A DNA stretch of 64,000 nucleotides from contig NC_133108.1 of NCBI RefSeq assembly GCF_022965805.1, positions 36,343,361 through 36,407,360 of the forward strand, read 5' to 3'. Both the position numbers and the translations under genes were made by a program. The DNA is from Primulina eburnea. Lineage: Eukaryota > Streptophyta > Magnoliopsida > Lamiales > Gesneriaceae. Below are positions 23,471 through 33,899 of this stretch, one piece after another. Below the pieces are notes generated by a model, which was not told the origin of the DNA, did no database searches, and worked only from the letters and a program-made list of their open reading frames with translations. Numbering within the stretch: position 1 is the stretch's first letter; each line of letters starts with the position of its first letter.

Positions 23471-26017
23471 TCAAATCGGTTTGAAATTCAACTTCCCCTC
23501 TTGTTCATCAAAACAAGCAGCACTTGCCTCAAGATCCACGCATTTATACCACTTGGCGCACATCAAATAAAACACAAAATCCACAACAGTTAGCGCTGCA
23601 ATCAGAAAATAAAACTTGTCCATATGCCCCGTGTTCAAATCCTCTGGAATCCAACCAGGCTTGTTATCTTTTGCAGTGATTCCCATTACCATGTTCACCA
23701 GCATGCTGCTCACGAAGTTCCCTAATGAAATCGACGCCATGCACAGCGAGCTCCCGAAGCTCTTGATCCCATCCGGGGCCTGCCCGTTAAAGAATTCCAG
23801 CTGCCCCACATACATAAAAACTTCTGAGGCCCCGACTAGAACGTATTGCGGAATCTGCCAGAATATGTGCATGGAGCTGATATGCTCTCCGGGTATCACT
23901 TGTTTGAGCCTGCCGAGTTCTGTTAAGCCTGCAGCGACCATGGCTAGCATGCCGATCACGAGTCCTACGCCCATGCGCTGGAGCTCCGTCAGGCCTTTGG
24001 GGTTTCCGCTCAGTCTGCCGACCAAAGGGACCAGGATGTGGTTGTATATTCCTGTGCAGACGAGCACGCTGCAGATGTCGAAAGCCGACATGCTGGCTGC
24101 AGGGAGGTGGAATTTTCCGATTTGGGAGTTCATAACTTCACCTTGCTCGACGAATAGTGAGGCCATTTGCGTGAAGATTACCGAGTATACGATCGTGCAG
24201 AGCCATATTGGTAGCATTCGGAAGATGATTTTGGCTTCCTCGATTTGTGTTACTGTACAGAGGCGCCAGGGGTCAGCAGGGCCCAAGCGATCTTCTTCTG
24301 TCTCTATTGCTGCCTTATCAAGACACCTGAAAAAAATGATGTTTTATAGAACTTTTAAGTTCTAGAGGTACAAAATGATTCTAGCCAACAAGAATATGAG
24401 TGTTTGAAAAATCTTAGTGAGATCAGGTTAAACAATTTTGGCCATCAATGACACTTACGCAAAACCATCGGTATGACAAATTTTTCGACTTCCTTTGATG
24501 CTAGATTCAGTCCCTTGAACCTCATATAAAGCCTCGCCTTCTCTAAGAGTAGCATTCCGTTTCTTGTTTGCAGCAACAAAGACTTGCATAACTCGCGGTA
24601 TCGGGTTCCCGCACGGCTCTACATTCCGGTAACAAGGCGAACCTAGAAGAAATCCTGCCAGAGCCAAAACGGCTGAAGCCGTAGCCGCCCAGAAACCAAG
24701 TGTCCACTTCCCAGTATCCTCGTAATACACTAATACAGTGTTTGAAAACAGAGAGCCGGTGTTGAGAGCGAAGTAGAAGTAGCAAAAGAAAGATGCTCTA
24801 GACTTTCTCTGTTTCGGATTTGACTCATCAAATTAATCGGCTCCTAAGGTGGCTACCGTGGGCTGGTGGCCACCGTAGCGAAATGCCACCATGTATATAT
24901 GTTAGGTGGGATTTTAATAGGTGGGGCCCACGTCTGAATTTTATATTCATAAAATCTCTTATCCCATGTCGATATTTTTTGAAAACTGAATTTAGGAATT
25001 AGTTATAAATAGAGCTCAATTTATTTCGTTATTGTATCCCAAAATCAAAAGCTTTTCAGCTTTGATAAATAGAGAGTGCATAGAAAAAAAAGTGTATTTT
25101 TTTCTTGAGTGCGGGTATTCTCTTGTGTGAGTTAGAGAAAATATTTTCTCGGTTATACTCGGGTTGGGAGTGTGAGATATTGAGTGTCTTGTGTATACAC
25201 TTGTTGTAATATTTCTTCCAGTTATAAAAGTTGTTGCAGTGCTCCGTGGACGTAGCCTATTTTGGGTGAACCACGTAAATCTTTGTGTCGTTGTTGGTTG
25301 TTTTATTCCGCAAGTTTGGGTACTATTATCATCGTGGTCGGCATCACTTCGGGGTAATTACCCAACAATATAGCCAAGTGGAATACAGCGGAACCGTATG
25401 TAACGGTCGGCACGTAGATTTGCTTGCCATCTCCACAGCCCTCAGGCTTTAGCAATAAAGTCCAGGATGACAAGGATACAAGCACCAAGCCCTGGAATTT
25501 CAAAATTTTTGAGATAGATCATAACTTTTTTAATGAATTATTTTATTTCAATCATAATAATTTATGTTACCACGACAAATATGCATTGAAAAATTGCACA
25601 AATGAGGTAACGGCCCCAGTATGAATCGTTGAGAAATGCTCCTATTAAAGAGCACAAATAAACAGTGCCGGTCCATTTGCTGACATTATTTGCGGCAGAA
25701 GCATTGTCTTGTTCAAGAACTCGAGTTAAGAACAAGACCAAGTTAACCCCAACAGCAAAGAAAGCTAGAGTTGCGAGGCCTTGATTTACTGCACCGTCGA
25801 AAGAGTCGAATTTATATAAAAAAAATTAAGATAGTAGAAAAAGACTGTAAAATCCGCGGATTTGATGAAAAGGAAATTAACCTAGCAAAATAAATGCTGC
25901 GCCCCAGCCTCCTTTTGAAGTGTTCTTGCTGATAAATAGTTTATAACCACCAGCCTTTTTTCCATTATCTTCGCTATTTACGGGACGCGACTCTTGAACT
26001 TTTGGTGCTCCAGTTCC
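23471..26017 (-). pseudogene. NRT1/PTR family (NPF7-type) transporter, disrupted
   Basis: A proton-coupled nitrate/peptide-type carrier of the plasma membrane, MFS/POT fold. Exons on the minus strand: 26017-25882, 25788-25571, 25491-24459 and 24326-23471 (stop TAA/TGA region at 23471). Readable landmarks are Asn-Gln-Gly-Leu-Ala-Thr-Leu-Ala-Phe-Phe, Asp-Ser-Tyr-Trp-Gly-Arg-Tyr, Tyr-Gly-Gly-His-Gln-Pro, Phe-Tyr-Phe-Ala-Leu-Asn, and the long last exon with Pro-Ile-Trp-Leu-Cys-Thr and Gly-Gln-Leu-Glu-Phe-Phe. Two lesions lie in the third exon: a 468 bp solo LTR with 5 bp target duplication (24900-25372), and a TAA where the conserved GADQFDE glutamine should be (24831-24835 region). The first exon with the start Met was not located; the N-terminal part present does not look like a usual NPF7 start. 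Splice sites at the intact introns are good, so decay is recent. Confidence 0.85.
24900..25367 (+). mobile_element. Solo Copia-type LTR inside the NPF exon
   Basis: 468 bp, starting TGTTAGGTGGG and ending ATTACCCAACA. It is flanked by ATATA at 24895-24899 and 25368-25372. It contains TTATAAATAG (a TATA box) and GGACGTAGCC followed by GGGTGAACCACG, a block also found inverted in the Copia LTR at 58797. No primer site or internal domain remains, as expected after LTR-LTR recombination. Confidence 0.9.
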
Positions 26018-27333
26018 CTGAAAGATCAGAATATAAATTAATGATAACATATTAGATATACATGCAGTGTCAAATCCAAGATTATTAAGTTTTCAACAAA
26101 TCAAAATATTCGGTGAGATGAATATATATGTTACATGGAGTTTTGTTGTGCCTTAAATGGAAAGAAACAGGAAACTGCTCTTGAAGAAGCTTGGCAAACA
26201 AATGCACATTTATACACAAACATATCAGCAAGATTGGAATTTGGGTAATTTCCATTATTATATTTTGTGGAGACATGATAGTTTTTACCTAAACAAGGAG
26301 ATGCTGGTGGACGAATACAAGGTTAAAAGTGCAACAGGAGTTGGGGCCATAAAATGTGCCACTTTCTTGAATTGTTTTCGAATATGATTTACAAAGTTTC
26401 ATGAAGAGAAAACCACTGTGTTTCTCATCTTCAAGTGGACATCGCGTTGATTTTGCTAATAATCAACGCGATGGGTGAAACTATAAATCACGCTTCAGTG
26501 TTATCTTCTGACCAATAATTTATCTTTCACATCGATTATTGTTGTTTTCAAAAGAAACTTTTACATCATCCGTTATAGAATAACGCAACATACTCAAAAA
26601 AAACAGAGGTAACTCAATTAAATAGTCATCTTGATATACTTTTAGAGGCAAAATTATCAACAATAAAATCATATTTTCCAAAATATTATTTTTGATGCAT
26701 AAAATTGCTAATTCATTCAGGATATCTCGAGTCGTGGTGGTCTGTAAGTAAGATTTTATTAATATTAGTTTCGAAAAACTTATTTCGACATATGTCACTG
26801 CTACATGTATTGTCAATTATATTCTACAAGCAATCTCCCATTCAAAATTTACTTATATAAGACCTAACAGAAATTTTCTGCAAGTTTATACAAATACACG
26901 ACAATTTGATCAATTAGCTCATTAAAAAAAAAAAGAATCACTCAAATTTATGCTCAAGAATTTAAAGAACCATAAAGTATTATCTTTTAAAAAATAATCA
27001 CTCAACAAAGCAATTAAATGATAATAATTAATAAAACTATCTGAAATTAACAAATGATCTATATGAAGACAACTTTACTCGATGTGTGAAAACTATACTT
27101 GTGTTATCAGTTTTATGCCCATGATAAAACAACCTTATTATCCCGAATCACATTCACTTGAAACACAGTATATCACTCTATTAAATATATTCTTAAATCA
27201 TAAAATTTTACGAAATAAAAAACCAAAATAAAACACCATAAAACTGACAAAAAATATAAAAGCTGGCGATGGTGAAAGATGAACTTGTCGACGACTGGTC
27301 TAATATTTCTTTTTTAACAGCGAATTCCAATCG
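26018..27333. other. Spacer between NPF remnant and copy B
   Basis: AT-rich. It contains only the hAT transposase remnant (26516-26816). The expected NPF start exon was searched for by eye and not found. Confidence 0.5.
26516..26816 (-). pseudogene. hAT/ZMYM-type transposase C-terminal remnant
   Basis: The minus-strand frame has Glu-Ile-Ser-Phe-Ser-Lys-Leu then Ile-Lys-Ser-Tyr-Leu and Leu-Ala-Ile-Leu-Cys-Ile. This is the order seen in the hAT-family dimerisation region of plant zinc-finger MYM-like transposases (usual form AERSFSKL, IKxYLRS, LAILSIE). Substitutions at several conserved positions and absence of all upstream domains mark it as a relic. Confidence 0.6.
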
Positions 27334-28629
27334 TTTTCATACATCATAAGCACTGTCCATGCACGTTTTTCTTACAATATATCCAACAAATATTTAATTT
27401 TTACAGATATGTGGCATAAAAAAATTCAATATAAGATTGATTTACTTTTTCCTGAATTTTACGAGAGATAGAACAAGGAGCTCTGGTATGGTACCGGATT
27501 CGAGGGAAGGTGAAGATCTCGCGTCGATGATCAACGGTGGTGATGTTTGCCGGAAAATCACTCCACTCAACACAAAGAATTCAAAACCAGTGATACTTGT
27601 TGTCATTTATGGTGCAAAAGAGAGAAAAAAATCAACTTTTTTTTACTTAGCTGGTTGACGTAGACAAATTCTGAAACTTCAATCTTAAATGTATTGTTGA
27701 ATCGAAGGATCTCAAAAAGTAGTCGAAGAGAAAGAACCCTTTCGTCTGGAACAATTTTCAGAGCAAGTATATTTCGAACCAGAATATGAATGAATCTTTA
27801 TAATGAGATTGGTATTTTAAAGAGTTTTTGATATAACAAAATTCCTATCAAGCTCATATCTTCACTCAGTTTCTCAGGTTCCAGTTTGAATCTTTCAAAC
27901 TCTTGGTGACACTTGGACTAGGTCTTTACAAGAAATAGGGAATAACAAAGATAAAAGAAAAAAAAAATTATTTGATTTATACATATGGAAAAATATGCAA
28001 TAAATCGAAATGAAATATATTTTTAAAGAGAACTTTTTAATGTTTTATAAATATCATATTATCATACAAGATAAACACCAAAATTTAATATTCCAAAACA
28101 TCCAATTTCCCCCGAATAATACATGAAAAATGAATTATCTGTACTATTTTTACTATATTATATGGAACACACAACGTGTATTCTCCCATCTACGTTTCCA
28201 AGATCTAGTCAATATATATTTGTTCGACTCATAAAATTTGGTTCCACATTAGAAGGCTTAGAAATAGATTAGAAGGCTTTGAAATAGATTATTTATTTAT
28301 TAAAAAAAATTCTTAGTACACCTCTTATAACTTTATAAAAACTTAAATGAGAATGAATATTTATTTATTTAATATTTCATTATATTCATATATATTGTAA
28401 TTATATATTTTTTTACTCAACAATTTTGAATATCTCAATTTCTAGCTAGTTGATAAAAAACCATGTCAATCTTATTCGAATTTAGATACAAGATTTGTTC
28501 CAATCTTATCTAAGTTCAAATTATTATCACTTATGACATAAAAAATTAAAATAAGTAAAATTGTCGTATTTAAATAATTATTGGAATCGATCATTAGAAA
28601 GTAATATTAAAAACATACTTCATACATAC

Positions 28630-28664
<35 letters not shown>

Positions 28665-28684
28665 AATATATATATATACACACA

Positions 28685-29125
28685 CTAGAAATGATCACGT
28701 GCGATGCACGTGGGTGATTGATAATGAAAAATATAATAACGAGATTTAGATAATTTTTAATATCGTTTGAATAACATCTTGTTTATGAGTATTTATTAAT
28801 CTAAATATATCAAAATACAATAAATAAAAATACTTCATGACGATAAATCAAATATATTCACTTAAATATATAATATTTTTCAATTTGCATGATTACAACA
28901 TAATGACAGCTCTCTCAAATTAACAAGATATTTTTCATCCAAATATCATTCATAATGAAAAACAATAAAAATAAAATTAAGAGAATAGTAAATTTTACTA
29001 AAACCAAAATCATAATATATTTTCATCTTTGTATCGTGTTTCACCACGAATTACTCAAACTACATTTTCATATTTTTTTTGATATTATTTAAGAAAATGT
29101 CAAGATTCTGTTCCGTCGCAAGCTC
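28685..29125 (-). mobile_element. Helitron-like 3' end and probable element body
   Basis: On the minus strand the sequence ends CACGTGC-ATC-GCACGTG, a perfect 7 bp stem (28696-28712), then ATCATTT and CTAG (28688-28685) followed by T. A hairpin a few bases before a CTAG end is the Helitron 3' signature. The copies A and B fail to align from here until about 29130. The 5' TC end was not pinpointed, so the right limit is approximate. Confidence 0.6.
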
Positions 29126-29269
29126 ACTGTATTCCAATTATTAAACTCGACTAAGTTTGAAATAAAAAAATATTTAGAATTAAATTCGAACCTAACTAAT
29201 ATTGATATTCCAAATAATTTTGAATTCTATTAAGACGAATATAAAATATCAATTAAAAAATAATTAATT

Positions 29270-32200
29270 TTCAGAATCTCGACAGACCCAACAGAAAACA
29301 TCTACCGCGCTCCTCTGAAACCCATTCAGTTCAGGTCTGTATCTAGTCGGTAGGCTGTGTTCCCCCTTGAATGTAAGGATTTATGTAGAAAAAATGGTGA
29401 AAATGAGTGTAATTTTTACTCCATTAGCTTTGTGTGAAAATTTTGGGGGAAGAACCGGCTATTTGTTGCTAATTTCAGGAGTGTTTATGTGGTTGATAAA
29501 GTTGAAGAATTTGAATGCATTATTCTAGTGTTTGGGTTTTAGTGCAAGTTGTTTGCTATGAACGTGCTCAAATTCACGGATTTGACTGTTTGTTTCCCTC
29601 CCTTCGCTTTCCTAAGTATCAGTATTGTTGGGTTGGAGGATTAGAGAACTGGGAAGACTGGAAAAAAAAATTAAACTAATTGAAATTTGATGAGATAGGA
29701 CTTAGGAGTATTGAGTTTGATTTTGAGAGCTCAAGTTACATTTTTTGGAAAATGAGGTGTACCTCTTTGAGTAAGTTTTGTTTGTGCGTTACTAACTGGT
29801 AAATGTAATTTATTTTAACTGTGTTGGTTCATTGGGTAATTTTTCATGCTAATGAAGAAGGAAAAGTAATGTATTAGCTGTCCGTGGGGAACTTCGCTAA
29901 GAAAACTATGCACACGATGACACTAAATCTAGTTCATTTGATTCGATAGCCCTAATCACCATTTGTTTAGTGAGGGGATATGTTTACGTTTTCCGAAAGG
30001 CTGGTAATCTTTTTAAATAAAGATCGATGGTCCATGTAACTGTGGCCAAAGTTTTTTTCCGGTTTAGACCGCTTTAGTTGACTTGGATGGAGTAGATGAA
30101 TCAGATGTATGAATATATATTCCGGACTTGCTTTGTATTATAGCAATGGGAAGTGTTCATTATAGCAATGGGTACATATTCAAATAGTTTTAATTAAAAA
30201 AATGCATAAAACTTTGTTCGACGATAATGCCTGATTCAGCTTGACCGACTGCCAAATAATGACTTTTTAGTTTCTTAATGGTAACCATCTCATCTTCATC
30301 CTACTATCTGGGATTTGTCTTCATGCTTCTGAAACGTAGTGTTTGGTCTTTTTGGCAAATTGGTTCTAATTAGACTTTATTTCATAGGTTTGCACTTGAA
30401 AATGGCAGCTGCTGCAGCTTCAAGCATTCAGATCACGGCATTGAAACCAGCTCTTTCCCCAGCAAGAAATTTTTTTAGAGGTAGTTTGGCAAAGGTTGGC
30501 ACTTATTCCCAAGAAGCCCCCTTGTCCAGGTTATTACCCAGTATATCATCAGGACAATATCTCAGACGCACCTTCACATCATCTCCTGCAAGATTTGACA
30601 AAGTAATCACCAAGGCATCGTCTGAAGCTGGTGAAAATAAGCTTGCGTCTGGATTGCCGATTGATTTGAAAAGTTTATTATTTTTTTCTTCTAACTTCGA
30701 ATAGTTTTAGCATGAAGATATCATACAACCACATGATTCATTTTGGCTTCTATAAGTTATTAGCTATGATTTGTAGGCCATGCCAGACAAGGTTCTATAA
30801 GCAATGTAAAGGTTTATGAAATAAATTCAGTGAAAAGGTCTATGATTATAAAATAGAGTGAACACAATCACAACAATTTTGAAAGGGGATCCGGTAACAG
30901 TAGTATTTTTTTACTAGAGAATCTGGATCATCTGAATGAAAGTGCTGGAGAAAGCAGGCATGGATTCTGGTTATGGTTCTTAGATTTTGTTGTTAATTTT
31001 ATAACCTGAATTCATGTTCATCCGACAAATGGAATCGAGTGATGAAGATTTTTTGATGAGTAAGATCATTTATGTCATGTTACAGGATATTATATATTAT
31101 GGATTACCTGGTATGTAAATGCTGCTTGTAGGTAAGAGGGCATTTATTGCTGGTGTAGCTGATGATAATGGATATGGTTGGGCTATTGCAAAATCATTGG
31201 CCGCAGCTGGAGCTGAAATTGTCCTTGGCACGTGGGTGCCAGTAAGTTTATGCCTTAATTCCACAACTACATTATTTTGTAAGTACAATTTCTTGAGTTT
31301 TGAACTGATTGTGGAGTTTGCCACGCAGGCACTGAACATATTTGAAACAAGTCTACGTCGTGGGAAGTTCGATGAATCACGCGTGTATAATTTTTAACTT
31401 ACATTATGTTATGATTTATTTATATTTTCCACGTGGCAAAGTGCAAACATTCTTATGCAGGCTGCCTGATGGTTCTTTGATGGAGATCACCAAAGTCTAT
31501 GCATTAGATGCAGTTTTTGACACTCCAGAAGATGTTCGTGAAGATGTAATTTCTACATATGTAACTTAAGTATTACTAACATATATTTTTAAAAACACGT
31601 TGTGTAACTCTGCTACTTTGTTCCATGTCTCCCCTTATGCAGATAAAAACAAATAAACGTTATGCAGGATCAAGTAATTGGACTGTCATGGTACAATTTA
31701 TGGTTTTGCCACCTTTTATTCTTAAATTTACCCTGAACGAGGCTGTCATTTTGACGGATTCAGTTACAAGAACAGCTAGTATTGTCTTTGATTTTAAAAC
31801 TTTCTTGGGGTTGTAAACACGTGCCGATTGTGATTCTCGTGGTTCATAGTACGACATATCCCTTGTCAATATCTGTGCGTTGACGAGTCTTGAATCATGA
31901 AAAAAATTATTTATTCAAAAAATTATGTATGTTGTGGATTTGCTTATTACCAATTGTTGTCTCGAAATGGAGGTTGCTAATCTCAAAGTAATGCTTTGAA
32001 ATTTTATCACAGGAAGTAGCAGAATGTGTGAGACAGGATTTTGGCAGCATTGACATTCTTGTTCACTCTCTAGCTAATGGGCCAGAGGTATTGATTGACT
32101 CATGAGCATTATGCGGGATATTATTCGTTGGCTTCTTTAACAAAACCATTAAAAACTAGGTTACAAAGCCTCTGCTCGAAACCTCAAGAAAGGGATATCT

Positions 32201-33206
32201 TGCCGCAATATCTGCATCGAGTTACTTTTATGTTTCCTTACTAAAGCATTTTCTTCCACTTATCAATCCAGGCATGACTTTTTCAAGAATACTAGCTATT
32301 ATTTATGTGATGATTATTTGGCCATATAATTTCACCAAGACTTAATATTTGAATTTAAATGATGGTTTTGCTGCAGGTGGTTCTTCACTTTCTCTAACGT
32401 ATATTGCGTCTGAAAGAATCATCCCAGGGTATATATACATTTTCAAAATATCTAATCTGGCTAAGGCCTTATTTCAAGTGTGATAATCCTGTAGATAGCT
32501 TTTAATCATAAATATTGAACAGGTACGGAGGTGGAATGAGCTCTGCTAAAGCAGCACTAGAGAGTGATACAAGGATGCTTTTACTAACAATAACTATAGT
32601 TACTTTAGTTTGTTTTTCATTAAAATTTCTCGAATTAATCCATTGATTTCTTCAGGTGATTGCATTTGAAGCAGGAAGGAAACACAGAGTCAGGGTCAAC
32701 ACAATATCTGCCGGTATTTGTCTATCGCATTTTTTTTTTCTATCATAGCAATTTACATAAGCAAACTCCCTGACAATTTGTTGGGGAGCCATGTGGGATG
32801 TGTAATATAAACAGTTGTGCAGAGAGCTTCATATGCTTGTAATTTACTTGTCCAAAGTTCAGGCCCGTTATGAAGCCGTGCTACTAAAGCGATTGGTTTT
32901 ATTGATATGATGATCGATTACTCCCTGGAAAATGCCCCTCTTCAGAAAGAATTATCTTCAGGTAAATCAGGAAAATGCTTTCAGTCAGAAAGTACCCATG
33001 ATTTGTTTCCTTCTTTTGCTTGGAACTAAATGTCGTTCTGCACAAATTGGACAGATGAGGTGGGGAACACTGCAGCCTTCTTGTTATCACCATTGGCTTC
33101 CGCCATTACAGGCGCAGTTATTTATGTCGACAATGGTCTGAATGCAATGGGTGTGGGTGTCGATAGCCCCATATTTAAAGACCTTAACATACCTAAAGCC
33201 AGCTAG
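29270..33206 (+). pseudogene. MOD1: Enoyl-ACP reductase (NADH), plastid; copy B, nonsense and splice lesion
   Basis: A 5' UTR exon ends at 29334 and a 1053 bp intron precedes exon 1. Coding exons 30402-30672, 31132-31241, 31329-31384, 31461-31545, 31643-31690, 32013-32087, 32160-32271, 32377-32428, 32523-32574, 32656-32713, 32863-32961, 33055-33206 sum to 1170 bases, i.e. 390 codons, the expected length of plant ENR. Exon 2 holds the NAD site [18 protein letters not shown]; exons 8-9 hold the catalytic Tyr and Lys (PGYGGGMSSAK). Two lesions: codon 310 in exon 11 is TGA (32871-32873) where copy A has AGA, and the intron 9 donor reads AGG/AT at 32575 where copy A has AGG/GT. Exon 1 also ends with an A instead of G, giving Ser for Gly at the exon 1/2 joint. 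Intron 7 has a GC donor at 32272. Either lesion alone should remove or truncate the enzyme. Confidence 0.9.
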
Positions 33207-33899
33207 TCCAAACTATTTGGAAGCTTATTACTGGATTATAGAGGATTTTTTTGTCATAACCAGGAATAGCTCGGTTTGCAGCTTGTCTTGTCTCTGGATC
33301 TGTCAATTTTTGTTATGAGCTAGTTGTCCGATGTAATGCAAGTTGAGTTATTAAATCTCCACTGAATTTGCTTCAATTTGTGATAACGACTTGACAAATT
33401 TCACTGTATCAGGTTGCATTTTTTGTAATGTTTATGTCATTACATTTTCATTTCTGTAATAGTTACTCTTTCAATTCAAGTTCTCATAATTTATATATAA
33501 AAAAAATCTACCAGTGTCATAATTTAACTGTTTATTAAATTTTTAAAAATTTACACACCATTAGAAAACTAAATATAACATTATATAACCCAGCCAACAC
33601 AATTGTATATGATACACATGCATAACCAATATATTTTTGACAACAATTTTATATGATACACATGCATAACCAAAATATTTCAGTCAAAAACAAAATCTAT
33701 GACATTCTGCAACGTATGAAACATTGCACTTGCACTTGCTACAAAAGACTTTCTTAAATCTAATCCTAAAGAGTAAGAGCAGTACTGCCCAAAAACTATT
33801 GGTTACTGCTAGATAAAGTTCTAAGCTTTGCAGAAATGTACACACCAAAAGTTTCAGTCCAGGCTGAATTTACAAGGAACCAAGAAATGGCAACCACCA

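Noticed and set aside
23616..24365. 249-codon plus-strand frame
   Set aside because: Exact antisense of the last NPF exon; the minus strand has the transporter motifs.
24900..25367. Treating the NPF interruption as an ordinary intron
   Set aside because: It has TG...CA LTR ends and a perfect 5 bp target duplication, lacks splice-site context, and family introns are not at this place.
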